Assembly: GCA_928724745.1 (NCBI GenBank)
Contig: CAKMXJ010000001.1
Coordinates: 586,484 to 650,483, forward strand
Reading direction: 5' to 3'
Source of the DNA: Anthracocystis setariae
Lineage: Eukaryota; Basidiomycota; Ustilaginomycetes; Ustilaginales; Ustilaginaceae
Length of the DNA stretch: 64,000 nucleotides
Shown: positions 9,250 to 19,491 of the stretch, piece by piece
Layout: every line of letters begins with the position of its first letter
Position numbering within the stretch: position 1 is the stretch's first letter
The notes under the pieces: model-generated
Databases searched by the model: none
What the model was told of the DNA's origin: nothing
What the model saw: the letters and a program-made list of their open reading frames with translations, nothing else
Translations under genes and position numbers: made by a program

Positions 9250-11403
9250 ATGTCCGAGACGTCGATCTTCGACATCGACTACCCATTCCCGGATCTCGAT
9301 CCTGCTCGAGCGCGGGAGGCGCTACGTTTTGCAGCCACAGAGCTGTCCGATCGAGGGCTAGCATCTTCTTCACGCTGGACGCTCGAACTGCTTCAATCCG
9401 TGCCGTTCATAGGATTAGACGAGGGCCACGCATTCTTCCGCGCACAAACCCGTAACGACGATCCGGTGGTTGCCACCTCAACGCCTGCAGCCAAGCGACG
9501 CGCAAATGCGCGATCGCACATCCCAGAGCACTCCACACCAGCACTCGGTATGCATCTGCGAATGTCTGCCGAACCTAGCATGGACGAGGGCAACACCAGC
9601 GAACTCTCTGGCAGGTTCAGACCCGGCTCTTTTGCTTCATCGCCCCTGGTCAATACTCGCCTGGGCCACATCTCATCGCCTGCGGGCATGGCTGACAGCT
9701 CTCTCATCACGGTCGACAGCGAAGACGGCGATGCGCCTGGATCGGCTCATGTTCACTGGCAATCAAACACCAACTCGGTCGATTGCTCTCCTGGGCCGTC
9801 CCATCTTCGCCTTGGCAACACGCTCACTGGCACATCAGCTTTAGAAGACGAGTCCTACATGCTGGCGAAAAGCCACTTCGACCAACATCAACTCGAGCGA
9901 TGCATCTGGGTGCTAGAGAACAGCAAGCATACGTCGGACAAGGCTCAATTTCTCAAGCTCTACGCTCGGTTTTTGATGTCCGAGCGAAAATTGGACGAGC
10001 ATGGCATGATTGTTCCTAAGCCCAATGGCACACTTCCGGCAACATCCCCAAGCTTGATACCCATCCTCAAGGAATTGATCGACACTTCTGACCCTTTCTT
10101 GTTCTTCCTCAAGGGTGCCATCCTGCGCAAACTCAATCGCCCAATCGAAGCTATGGACTGCTTGGTACGATCGCTACAGAGCTTTGCATACAATTGGGCA
10201 GCCTGGCAGGAGCTTGCAATGACGCTGGAGCCTGGAGAAGCAGATCAGATGGCCGACTTGCTGCCCGAGTCTTTCATGGTAAGCTTCTTCCGTGAGTTCC
10301 TCGACCGTCACTCGGCGCAAGAAGGCGACTTGACAATAGCGCGCATCGACCGCCTATTGGAGTCGTTTCCGCGCTCGGCGTACCTGCTCACCAGTCGAGC
10401 TCAGACCAACGTGCATCGGCTCGACTACATCGAAGCAGAGCAGGATTTCCAGGAGGCTTGGTCCATCGATCCCTACAGGATCGATGGGTTGTCAGACTAC
10501 TCGAATGCGCTCTACCTGCTCAACCGCACTGCCGAGCTGGCGCACCTGGCGCACAAGTTCAGCTCTTTCGCCAAAGATCGACCCGAAGTCTGCTGCCTAG
10601 TGGGCAACTACTATAACCAGCGCAGCGACCATCATCGTGCGATCGAGGCATTCCGGCATGCTCTCCGTCTCGATTCAGGCTGCGTACCGGCATGGATTCT
10701 GCTTGGACACGAGTACATCGAGCTCAAGAACAGTCACGCTGCCGCGGAGATGTACCGCCGAGCGCTCAAGATCAATCCACGCGAATATCGTGCGCTGTAC
10801 GGGCTGGGACAGGTGTACGAACTCAATGGCGCCTACACTTACGCTGTCAACTACTTTCAAAAGTGTGCAGCAATTCGACCTTACGATGGACGGATGTGGT
10901 CAAGTATGGGCATTTGCTACGATCACCTCGCCAGATCTCAGGATGCGATTTCGTGCTTCAAACGCTACCTTGCCTGTCGACTCAATCAAGGCGACACCGT
11001 GATTGGGCTCACCAAGATCATCGAGTTGTACGAGAAGGAGCAAGACCACGAAGCCGCTGCATCGTACCACCGCCGTCTCGTGCAGGTGGTGGATCGTGCA
11101 CTGACCGGAACTGAATCCAACGTGGTGGCGAGGTATGCTCAATCGTACATAATTGCAGCTAAATGGGAGATGGGCGAGATCGGCGCTTCTCACCACCATG
11201 CCAAGTCAGCGCAGCAGCGTACGGAAGCGGAACGGGGCGTGGCAGGCGACGCAATGGAGCAGGACAGCGAGGAAGCGGCAGCGAACAAAGTTGGCAACCT
11301 AGCTTTGGCGAACGACTATCTGCAAAAAGTGATTGCAGCTGGCACCGAGATGACCGATTACGCCGAGGATTTGCTCAAACGCCTCGCCTTCTTGCGCGAC
11401 TGA
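9250..11403 (+). CDS. CDC23: Anaphase-promoting complex subunit 8 (Cdc23)
   Basis: A 717-residue intronless tetratricopeptide-repeat protein. The stretch with YMLAKSHFDQHQLERCIWVL, LKLYARFLMSERKLDE and then successive TPR helices is the Cdc23/APC8 pattern. Clear TPR units run from about residue 430 to 600, for example HHRAIEAFRHALRLDSGCVPAW, SHAAAEMYRRALKINPREYRA and YAVNYFQKCAAIRPYDGRMW. Apc8 is part of the TPR scaffold of the APC/C ubiquitin ligase, which drives cyclin and securin destruction in mitosis. A Ser/Thr-rich insert (~75-190) without TPR character separates the N-terminal helices from the first repeats. The C-terminus ends in acidic and charged residues. The ATG is the first in frame. 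Confidence 0.9.
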   Translation: MSETSIFDIDYPFPDLDPARAREALRFAATELSDRGLASSSRWTLELLQSVPFIGLDEGHAFFRAQTRNDDPVVATSTPAAKRRANARSHIPEHSTPALGMHLRMSAEPSMDEGNTSELSGRFRPGSFASSPLVNTRLGHISSPAGMADSSLITVDSEDGDAPGSAHVHWQSNTNSVDCSPGPSHLRLGNTLTGTSALEDESYMLAKSHFDQHQLERCIWVLENSKHTSDKAQFLKLYARFLMSERKLDEHGMIVPKPNGTLPATSPSLIPILKELIDTSDPFLFFLKGAILRKLNRPIEAMDCLVRSLQSFAYNWAAWQELAMTLEPGEADQMADLLPESFMVSFFREFLDRHSAQEGDLTIARIDRLLESFPRSAYLLTSRAQTNVHRLDYIEAEQDFQEAWSIDPYRIDGLSDYSNALYLLNRTAELAHLAHKFSSFAKDRPEVCCLVGNYYNQRSDHHRAIEAFRHALRLDSGCVPAWILLGHEYIELKNSHAAAEMYRRALKINPREYRALYGLGQVYELNGAYTYAVNYFQKCAAIRPYDGRMWSSMGICYDHLARSQDAISCFKRYLACRLNQGDTVIGLTKIIELYEKEQDHEAAASYHRRLVQVVDRALTGTESNVVARYAQSYIIAAKWEMGEIGASHHHAKSAQQRTEAERGVAGDAMEQDSEEAAANKVGNLALANDYLQKVIAAGTEMTDYAEDLLKRLAFLRD

Positions 11404-11743
11404 CTGAAAGCATGGCTCAGGCTCATGTCAATCTCGCATCCCATCTATTGCCTTTCTCTTCCGCATGACTGTTTGCAGTCGAGCATAGCCAGAGCTTTCA
11501 CCATGTGGAAAAGTGAAATATTGCCTGAAATCGTTTCTGTTGGATACTGAAAGCACATCACGCCGTGACGCTGGCTCGCTCACGTCATGCCGCATTTTCC
11601 GAGGTGGAGGCTCTGTAAGGATGGATTTTTGCATTGCCGGGGTCTCCGCGCAAGACGATGTTTGAGCCGTTGCGACGATCCAATCCATCCATTCTAACAC
11701 CACCAGCTATCGACGTCAAGCTCGATTCGTACTCGTGATCAAC
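11404..11743. other. Intergenic, CDC23 to reductase gene
   Basis: 340 bp with no recognisable gene or repeat. Must contain the CDC23 3' end and the promoter of the next gene. Confidence 0.4.
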
Positions 11744-12922
11744 ATGTCTTCGCCAAGGAACTACATCGTTTGGGGCGCAAACGGCGTTTCAGGCATCGCC
11801 GCCCTGCGTGCCTTGGTCGAGCAACCCTCGCACGTGATCAATCGCATCCTAGCTGTGTCACGACGGCCGCCTCAGGTGGACCTCAAAGACAAAAGGATCA
11901 AGTTCGTCTCGATCGATATCCTGAATGCTTCTGTGGACGAGATTGCCCAGCAGCTCAAGGCGGTCGGAGGCGAAAACGTCGATGCCGCACTTCACTATAC
12001 GTACATCGAGAAGAAGGATCCTCAAGAGCTTCTCGACGTCAACCACGTCCTACTGAGCAAGGCGCTTGACGCTACCTACGCTGCAGCTGGAAGCCGGCTC
12101 AAACACTTCCACCTGCAAACCGGCTACAAGTGGTACTCTCTGCACCTGGCCAACAAGGACATCGCCTCGCCCGTCCCCTACAAAGAGGATGCGCCTCGCG
12201 GGCCCACCGAACCGCCCAACTTCTACTACGATCAAGTCGACACTCTAATCGCCCATGCAAACAAGCACGGCTATGCGTGGTCCGAGACGCGCCCAAACAC
12301 GATCATCGGTGCTGCCAAGGGCAATTACATGAACCAAGCCGTTTCGACTAGTCTGTATCTCGCGCTCGAGAAAGCCAAGGGCAACACAGAGGTGCAATAC
12401 CCTGGCAACAACCTGAATTGGGACAAGATCTTTGTGTCTCAGAGCACGGCGATCAACAATGCTCGTTTCCAGGTCTTCCTCACCGATCCTGCGAACGCGA
12501 CCAAGTGCGAGAATCAGTCTTTCAATATCGAGGACGGCGATAAGCGCACGCTCGGACAGCTCTGGCAGGATCTCGGTAAGGAGCTTGGACTCGAGATCCT
12601 GCCTCCCACCGAGTCTGGGAAAGTCGAATACAACGATAAGCCGCCCAAGCTGAGCTTGAGCTTGGATGAGTGGAGCAAGCGGCCAGAGAATGTGGAGGCT
12701 TGGAAGAAGTTGACCAGCGAAAAGGGCGGCGATCCCAAGGCGTTTGCCGATCACGCTACGTTTGCCTTTGCTGATTTCACTCTGGGTGCAACCTTCGATC
12801 AGCAGGGTAGTCTGGACAAGGCAAGAGAAGCTGGCTGGGGAGTGGTGTGCGATACAGTCAAGCAGGGTTATCTTGAGACCTACCGATACTTGCAGGAGAT
12901 CGGAACGCTTCCCAAGGATTGA
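11744..12922 (+). CDS. PRISE-like NAD(P)-dependent short-chain reductase
   Basis: A 392-residue Rossmann-fold protein of the atypical (extended) SDR class. It opens MSSPRNYIVWGANGVSGIAA, where GANGVSG is the dinucleotide-binding glycine motif. Later come LQTGYKWYSLHL, a catalytic-type Tyr in PNFYYDQVD, and RPNTIIGAAKGNYMN. That layout is the one described for PRISE enzymes (progesterone 5-beta-reductase/iridoid synthase-like) and their fungal relatives, which reduce activated C=C bonds of enones. The substrate in fungi is generally unknown, so only a reductase role is inferred. The first ATG is 11744; the GTG nine bases upstream is not preferred. The gene is intronless. Confidence 0.8.
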   Translation: MSSPRNYIVWGANGVSGIAALRALVEQPSHVINRILAVSRRPPQVDLKDKRIKFVSIDILNASVDEIAQQLKAVGGENVDAALHYTYIEKKDPQELLDVNHVLLSKALDATYAAAGSRLKHFHLQTGYKWYSLHLANKDIASPVPYKEDAPRGPTEPPNFYYDQVDTLIAHANKHGYAWSETRPNTIIGAAKGNYMNQAVSTSLYLALEKAKGNTEVQYPGNNLNWDKIFVSQSTAINNARFQVFLTDPANATKCENQSFNIEDGDKRTLGQLWQDLGKELGLEILPPTESGKVEYNDKPPKLSLSLDEWSKRPENVEAWKKLTSEKGGDPKAFADHATFAFADFTLGATFDQQGSLDKAREAGWGVVCDTVKQGYLETYRYLQEIGTLPKD

Positions 12923-13303
12923 CTCGATCATGTCGTTTTACGTTCAGCCCGCAACTCTAGCAATCAATGTCTAGCGATGAACTGACCTGACCAACATGAA
13001 AAGAACGAGCTGGATCCACTGGCATTGCAAATTTGAGCCTACATTGATGAGAAGCCCGTCAGAAGCGTCGAGCCGAACTTGGCAAGATCGGCGATCATGG
13101 TTCGTTGAGCAGCATGCCGCTGCCAATTAATTGTAAACTAAAATATATGTTTGATGTGCGCGTTTGGTCATTTCGGAATTAGTCTCCGACGATTGCCAAC
13201 GTGCAGCGAACCAACCTGCCGAACAACACAGACCCTGCCGTCCGCCTCGTCTGCTTCTTCACAACGACCACACGCCTCCGCCCAGCTGTAGGCCGCGCTC
13301 ACC
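12923..13303. other. Intergenic, reductase to RNase H-like gene
   Basis: 381 bp; an AT-rich patch (TTAATTGTAAACTAAAATATA) near 13125-13147 may act as a core promoter for the next gene. No coding potential seen. Confidence 0.4.
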
Positions 13304-15136
13304 ATGTCAGCGCCCGACTATCGCTACTTGCAGGCATGGGCTCGACCCTCTGCTTCAAAGTCTGCCAGCGCATCTCGCCGCGCTTACGACGGCGCCAACT
13401 CGTACGAAGTCATCCTTCCCACCACCGACGGTGATACCGCCACCCCAGCAAAGAGTGGCAAAGATGAAGCGCAACAGTCCAGCTACCAAGTCCGGCTCGA
13501 CACTCCAGGTGGCATTTCATACGCACCGGACGCGCTGGCCCAGCACAACTCGGTCAAGCGTCTGTTCATACCAGCAAAGATGCATGACCGCGATGCCAAG
13601 GCTTACGACTTTGCAAGAGAGATCGAGCAGCACGGCAGTAGGAACCAGTCGTCCGTCAAAAGTACATCCCAGCCTGAGATAGATGAGCTAGGCCGAACAC
13701 AAGCCCAAGCCTACAAGGAAAGTTTTCTCGAGCAACAGCAAGATTCCGTCACGGGCTCAACCGAGCCAACATACCAGGCTGCCACGAAAAGCGTCAAACC
13801 CTTCGAGATTCCTTCGGAAGAGACTACAAAGCCTCGTTGTGAAATGGGGAATCGGGATGGGGACGCGGCTTCGATAAATACGACAGCCACAATGGCATCG
13901 ATACAGTCCAAGATGACGGCGTTCGGTCTAGCGACGGAGCGGGTAGAGAAATTGCCAGTCAACGTCTCGGCCAATGCGGTTGTGGCTCGTTTCCGCGCAC
14001 CTCCCTCAGTCAGCGGCGACACTGCCAATGCACGCACTCCATGGGCGTCTTCCAGCACCTGGACCACCCCCCGAGCTCTCGATCGTCCATCCGAGAAGGA
14101 AAAGGAACTCGGCATCACACAATTCGAGGATGCCACCGAAGGAAGAGTCCCCTCTACGTACGAAGCCAGCCTGTTCCCGGCCACCGAATCGGATGCTGCA
14201 ACCATCCGGACTGCGCATCCGGGCGAGCTTCGCGTTGAGGACCTGTTCGTGCCCGATCCTCGGCCATGGCGTCCGTTGCGATACGTGCGCAAGATCGATC
14301 CTCGTCAGATGCTGATCCTGTGCGCGGGCGCTGCGCTCACACCTGGTCAAGTCGCGGCGGTCAAAGTAGGAAGTGATGCGAGCTCGATCATGACCACCAA
14401 CACATCCGGCTCTCGACTTGGCACATCCGATGGCGCCTCCCTGTATAGCTCGATCCCAACCGACTTCTCCGTCGAGGCTACCAGGAAAGCCATGTTCACC
14501 GCTGGCAAGCTACCGGATTACAAGACGCTCGAAGCGCAGCTCAAGTGCGCAGCCAGCACCACCTCTACAGCGCTGCTCGAGGAGGAAGACGAGAAGCGCG
14601 CTGGTCTCGGATTCGTCTTCTGCCCCACCCACGACTCTCGGGCCCAGACTGCAACGTCCAAACGCGCACCGGGGGTGATGATCGAGTCGAATTTCTCGCG
14701 CCGACTCGAGAAACCACCAGAGTTCTGCCACTCGACGCTGCGTCGTGCTGCGCTGCGATCCGCATTGGCCGCGCTCGAGTTTACCCATTGGGAGGCCGAG
14801 GGATTCGACAAGATCGTCATCGCCACACACCACACCTGGCTCGTCGACGGCATTTCAAGCTGGATTTGGGAATGGAGACACAACAAGTGGAAGATCATGA
14901 CCACCTCGCCACTCGGTCAGATTGGAGAACAAGTTCCCGATAGAGATCTATGGGAACTTGTCGACCGAGCGGTTAAGGCGTATGAGCAGATCGACTGCAC
15001 CGTGCGGTTTTGGAAAATTTCAAAGGCGCAGAATAGTGTCGCGGTGCAATTGGCTCAAGAAGGTGCGTGCAAGGATAATCAACAGCCGGGCACGGTCAGA
15101 TGGACCAAGAAAAAGGTTCCCACCGCATCCACGTAG
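13304..15136 (+). CDS. RNase H-fold protein with substituted catalytic residues
   Basis: A 610-residue protein. The N-terminal half is low-complexity. The C-terminal ~280 residues look like the fungal RNase HI fold: LILCAGAALTPGQ (from ~337), GLGFVFCP, STLRRAALRSALAALE (~475-490), IVIATHHTWLVDGISSWIWE (~500-520), and a helix with NSVAVQLAQEG. In active RNases H these positions carry the metal-binding acids: DG in strand 1, E in RAEL, D in ATDS and D in the last helix. Here they read AG, RAAL, ATHH and AV, so all four appear replaced. RNA-DNA cleavage is therefore unlikely; a binding or scaffold role is a guess. The fold call rests on spacing and hydrophobic pattern only. The stop lies 53 bp from the stop of the converging Mcp1-like gene. 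Confidence 0.6.
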   Translation: MSAPDYRYLQAWARPSASKSASASRRAYDGANSYEVILPTTDGDTATPAKSGKDEAQQSSYQVRLDTPGGISYAPDALAQHNSVKRLFIPAKMHDRDAKAYDFAREIEQHGSRNQSSVKSTSQPEIDELGRTQAQAYKESFLEQQQDSVTGSTEPTYQAATKSVKPFEIPSEETTKPRCEMGNRDGDAASINTTATMASIQSKMTAFGLATERVEKLPVNVSANAVVARFRAPPSVSGDTANARTPWASSSTWTTPRALDRPSEKEKELGITQFEDATEGRVPSTYEASLFPATESDAATIRTAHPGELRVEDLFVPDPRPWRPLRYVRKIDPRQMLILCAGAALTPGQVAAVKVGSDASSIMTTNTSGSRLGTSDGASLYSSIPTDFSVEATRKAMFTAGKLPDYKTLEAQLKCAASTTSTALLEEEDEKRAGLGFVFCPTHDSRAQTATSKRAPGVMIESNFSRRLEKPPEFCHSTLRRAALRSALAALEFTHWEAEGFDKIVIATHHTWLVDGISSWIWEWRHNKWKIMTTSPLGQIGEQVPDRDLWELVDRAVKAYEQIDCTVRFWKISKAQNSVAVQLAQEGACKDNQQPGTVRWTKKKVPTAST

Positions 15137-15189
15137 TGTTAGCAGCTGTGCAATGATATGAATCCAGTTGAGTTAGGGTGGGGCGGGGT

Positions 15190-16050
15190 TTAGAGGAAGA
15201 AGCGGGTGGGGAAGGCGGAGTGGAGGACTGCGTTGTAGCGTGTTTTGAGTGTGTTGGAGATGAGCAGTTTGTCGCCGGATGTGAGGGGTATGATTGCGAT
15301 GACGCTTGTGAGCAGGACGATTGCGAGCGAGGCCGACACTTTGGCCTTTGACCGTCGTTTCTTGTTTGTTGCGGCGGTGGACGAAGGTTTGCTCGGGAAG
15401 GTTGTGAGTAATGTCGGAAGCGCGTAACCGACATGCACTGCGAAAGCTCCAATCAGCACGGCGTATGCACTCATCATGATGATGCGTACTCCACGATGGG
15501 GATGCGAGAGCGAATGCGATACGAACGAATAGTCCAATTCCGAGGGAGACAAGCTCGCGATCGGCGCAGACGCAGATGAGGCAACGATGCGGTTCACGAA
15601 TGCATGATGGATCGAGAAGGGCGCGAGCAGGTAGCCTGACTTTTGCGCAATAGTGAGTTTGTTCGTCGGCCGTGGCGATGGTTGTTCAACGGTCATCTTG
15701 TCTGTATCCGGATTTGCAACGGTGAAGCGGGTGATGAGACGTTTGAGCAAGCCAGAGATCAAGTGAGTTGCCAACGATGCCCATAGGACAGCTTCGCCGA
15801 GGCTGCTCTGGTACGCAACTCGGCCCAGCAACATCCAGCGTGAGACCGCATCGACGCGGTCGTTGACATCGCCAGACAGATGGAGCAGGCTCATCAGCGG
15901 GGCAGAAAGATGCACGATGCTGAAGATGCCCAGAGCCGAGGCGGATGCTTGTTGTAACCGTGTGAGCGCGGACAGGGTTCGACGGCGCGAGGTCGCAGGG
16001 ATATGGAGGGTCGAGCCGTCCAGCCGCAGACCGAGGAGGTGTATCGCCAT
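15190..16050 (-). CDS. MCP1: Mcp1-like mitochondrial membrane protein
   Basis: A 286-residue intronless protein with about five hydrophobic segments. The first, ASALGIFSIVHLSAPLMSLL, follows LSALTRLQQAS, the motif that starts the Mcp1 transmembrane domain. Next come LGRVAYQSSLGEAVLWASL, then GYLLAPFSIHHAFVNRIVA with the conserved His-Asn pattern, and two C-terminal membrane helices (IIMMSAYAVLIGAFAVHVGY, and one near 245-265). Yeast Mcp1 is a mitochondrial outer-membrane protein that binds Vps13 and supports lipid exchange with vacuole or ER contacts. Function here is by family analogy; the call is moderately secure. Confidence 0.65.
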   Translation of the reverse strand: MAIHLLGLRLDGSTLHIPATSRRRTLSALTRLQQASASALGIFSIVHLSAPLMSLLHLSGDVNDRVDAVSRWMLLGRVAYQSSLGEAVLWASLATHLISGLLKRLITRFTVANPDTDKMTVEQPSPRPTNKLTIAQKSGYLLAPFSIHHAFVNRIVASSASAPIASLSPSELDYSFVSHSLSHPHRGVRIIMMSAYAVLIGAFAVHVGYALPTLLTTFPSKPSSTAATNKKRRSKAKVSASLAIVLLTSVIAIIPLTSGDKLLISNTLKTRYNAVLHSAFPTRFFL

Positions 16051-16712
16051 GACTAGTATCGATGCGCAATGGTATCAGAAAGAAGATGGTACTCGTGCCG
16101 ATGATGGAGGATCAAAGTAGCCTGACGGTGGCGCTATTGCACTCAGCGGGAATGAGTAGTAGTGGGAGCGTGATTGCAAAGGCTGATGATGGTGTCACTT
16201 TGGAAAATCCGGAACAGCACCTGCATGAACCGCAAACGTGTGCTGTTTGCATACTCATCTGATACATTCACGCCAAGTTGCATTGCAGTATTCTCACAAT
16301 TCAAAGGTATCACTCAATTGCTCCGCTGCGGTTCCTGTTGATCACAGCAGATGCCTTCCCATGAAGCTGTAGCTTGCGTCCATCGAATGAGTGAGACGAG
16401 GTGGCCCGCTCATTTGTCATTACGCCATGTAGTAGATTGAGACCGGCGACGTATCGCACTCCATCCTTATTGTCATCAACACCGACTTGCAACGAACAGC
16501 CGCAAGACCAACTCAATATTTTTGCTCCGTCCAGAATCGCATATCGTTGGTCGGTAAGTCCTTTTCCACTTCCAAAAATCTACTTTGCAGAGATGCCAAT
16601 CGCTTGTTGTGTAAGAGAGATACTTGCAAGCCAGCTATTGGTACATTGCTTCTGGTTCAGGACGCATGGGAAGAGGTATTTTCTCTTGTCGGACCGATCT
16701 TGATCGTTTTCT
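16051..16712. other. Intergenic, MCP1-like promoter and E2 3' flank
   Basis: About 660 bp upstream of the Mcp1-like gene and downstream of the E2 gene, both on the minus strand. No other gene recognised. Confidence 0.4.
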
Positions 16713-17533
16713 TCATGCAGATGCATACTGGATTGAAGAAATGGAGACAAGGTTCATCATGTTAGAACCTGACCCTGGTCGGAGGCTAAGAAACAGGTGG
16801 CGATGTGCTTACCTTGTTGGTGTACTCTTGTGCTGTCTTGTCGAACTTGGCTCGGTCGGTGTTGTACAGCTCAGCTATGAAGACATGGGATGAAAGAGAT
16901 AAAAAGTCAGCCAAAACAGGTCGAGCAGGATGTAGGAAGAAAGCAGAAGAGAACTTACCAATGGAGGCAACAAGTGCATCGTCCGGGTTGGGTTCCTCGA
17001 GCAGCTGGAGTATGGAAAGCAGAACTAGATCAATGCGGTCAAGAAGCAAGAGTAGCCTACAGTGAGCAACCCTACTGGAAAGAATCGAGAACGTCTTACT
17101 TGAACCTACTTGTCACGGCTTTGGTGCTTGGTTTCCAAGCTTCGCTCTTGAGGATACCAACACAAAGGTCTGCACAAAAGGAAAGGAGAATGGAGTGGAG
17201 TGGGAGCACATCACCCCATTCGCAAGTCAGCCATGAAATGCTTCTAAATCTGAAGCTATAAAGCTGCCAGCAACGATACTCACTTCCACTCTCGTCGATA
17301 TTTGGGTGATAGATGCGGGTGTTGAAGCGCACCTTGGGAGACTTGAATGGATACTCGATGGGGAAATCCATGTCTACCAAGAAGGTGCCTCCAGCATAAG
17401 GACTCTTGGCTGGACCTTGAAGCTTTGCCGTCCACTTGTAAATGTTATCCTCTTTTGGCTCTACCGTGATGCCATCGACTGGCTCCTTGGTGAGGTCCCC
17501 GAGCTCCTTGGCGATACGTTTAGACGAGGCCAT
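16713..17533 (-). CDS. Ubiquitin-conjugating enzyme E2 (16-kDa class)
   Basis: Five exons: 17533-17284, 17169-17110, 17024-16959, 16874-16813 and 16727-16713; all borders are GT-AG and the phases agree, giving 150 residues. E2 enzymes carry ubiquitin on a catalytic Cys. The UBC fold is complete: N-terminal helix MASSKRIAKELGDLTKEP, YAGGTFLVDMDFPIEYPF, the HPN tripeptide in RIYHPNID, the catalytic Cys in NLCVGILKSEAWKPS, then LLSILQLLEEPNPDDALVAS and a last helix ending EYTNKYASA. The overall pattern resembles the fungal Ubc14-like group more than Ubc4/5, but the exact paralogue is uncertain. The last exon is only 15 nt; without it the C-terminus would read into the intron. Confidence 0.9.
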
Positions 17534-18146
17534 GCTGACAAGACTGATGTGTGTGGAGGAAGGAAAGAAGGGGTAATGAACGAGCAAGCTTATGGAGGCA
17601 GCGGTTATGAACTTGACTCGTCTCGACCTTGGGGTTTTACTCGACGCTCAAGTGCCGTTGTAGAGTGTAGTGACGAGCGTCGTGTGAATGAGGAGGTGAA
17701 GGGGAGAGAGCAAGCTGTGCAGGAAGAAAGAGCAGTACAGAAGTAGTAGTGAGTAGTACTAGTGTGGTGGAATCGGCGAATTCGGAACTAGACAGCGTTT
17801 AGGCCGCGAGTGGTGGAGAGAGCCTCGCGTGAGTGAGTTGCATGTGCATGTGCATGTGTGTGTGAGTGAGTGAGTGAGTACAGTATGTCTCTTTGTTGGT
17901 TCGAGTCAGTGAATCGCTCTCAAATTGAAACTGCTCAGCCGTGTCATTGTGGAGGTGATTGCTACGCTGCTACGCTGCTACGCTGCTATGCTTGGCATTT
18001 CGTTACATACAGTACAGTACAGTACAGTACATACACTTATATTGAAAATTACTGCCAACCCTATTTATAGCCTCTGCAATCAATTTTGTCAACGTCAAAC
18101 CTGATCCAACACAACAGTGTCTTGTCGATGATCGCTGAGCTTGATA
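17534..18146. other. Intergenic, E2 promoter with microsatellites
   Basis: About 610 bp. Contains GTGCAT/GTGTGAGT tracts at 17838-17880, a GCTACGCT triplet patch near 17960, and (TACAG)n at 18006-18028. No gene seen. Confidence 0.5.
18006..18028. repeat. (TACAG)n microsatellite, second tract
   Basis: Four to five copies of the same pentamer seen at 791-823, here in the upstream region of the E2 gene. Confidence 0.85.
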
Positions 18147-19491
18147 TCACACGGGAGACGCCGCTGTGACATACGAGGACTTCTCTGAGATCGACTCAAC
18201 TGTCGACTTCGGTTCAGAAATCTCCTTGGCAACCGCCTGACCCTTCTCATCAACTTCGACGGTAACCTCTCGGCCATCGTCAAGCTTAGCCTTCATGACT
18301 CGCGATCGAGCCGCTTTGAGCAATGCGCTTCTACGCACGCCACGAACATCCTTGTAAACGATGAACACGTTCTTTCCCGTCCGACTGATACCTTCGGCAA
18401 CCTGTCGTGCATCGTCGCCGTACCTGTGGCCCACAACCTTGGACGCAGCTTCACTGCTCGTATACAGAAGCGTCTGGGCGCCAGCATCTACGCCGTCCAA
18501 CACCGTACGTGCCATCCGAATTCACTTTGCGCTGAATGCCCGTCTTTTTGCCGATCTTGTCGCCCACACTGCCAGCAGCACGCAAGATGGCACCAGTGGT
18601 CTTGGATGATACCTGCACTGCCGAGCCAGACCATTCGTCAAGTGTGCGCACGCCAGCCTGGGTCTTTGCGCCGATCTTGACAGGCTCACGACCCGACTGG
18701 TCCACTTTCTCGTCGGGTGTGGTGGTGCCCGAAGACCCAGCGGCAGCATGTTTTGACATGTACGAGTCCGCTGCGCCCTGGATCTTGCTACCGACAAATT
18801 CAGACGTTTTCATGATGGTGCGAGAGATCTTGTCGGCACCCCGGATCATCCAATCTCGCTTCTCGTCAGCTGACAGCACATCCACTTGCAAGTCTTGCTC
18901 TTCGCTTTCGCTGATGGGCTCGGGAGGCAGATCAATGAGAACTGGAGCCTTTTCGTTGCCCGAGTCAGACATGGAATCCGCTTCGTGTGCGGTGAAGCCT
19001 TGGATCACACCGACAACGTTGCCATCCTCGTCCATCAGCTCCATCGATCCAGCACCGGAACGTGCGTCATCTTGGTAGGCAGCATACTGCGACAGGATCT
19101 GCTCGAAACGCTTGACATCCGACTCGCTTGTCGCGGAAGGCAACGCAATCTTGATGGCGGCGCCTTCGAGCTCAAGCGACGGAAACAAGTACGACACCTG
19201 AGACTTGGCATGCTGGGGCGTCACGATCTGAGTGGTGGCAACGGGCAGAGAGAAATCGTCGCCGATCGAAAGGACCAGCCAAAGGTCCGTAGAGTAATCT
19301 TGCTTCTGCTGCTGCTGCTGCTGCTTAGCAGAGGTCGAATCGTCTGGAAGCTCAATGCTCACGAGAAGCACTTGCAGCTTTCCCGAAGCTAGGCCCACCG
19401 TATCGCCGTGATACTCCTGAGTGGCGACAGCCCCAGCAATGCTGAGGATCTCGACACCCTGGGAAGTATGGTCTGAGCTGACACTAGACAT
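18147..19491 (-). CDS. Spartin-like senescence-domain protein, reading frame broken
   Basis: The ATG at 19491 opens ~325 codons with an N-terminal domain, a poly-Gln patch and an acidic linker. The senescence domain starts near IRGADKISRTIMKTSEFVGS and continues AILRAAGSVGDKIGKK. At about 18,515 the frame ends and the domain resumes one base out of register: TVLDGVDAGAQTLLYTSSEA, VVGHRYGDDARQVAEG, FIVYKDVRGVRRSALLKAA, stopping at 18147. Spartin proteins bind lipid droplets and endomembranes. No GT-AG intron explains the change, and the second frame has a TGA just upstream, so a single surplus base close to 18,513-18,520 is the simplest reading. The linker also looks shorter than I expect for the family. 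It may be a sequencing slip or a damaged gene. Confidence 0.7.
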
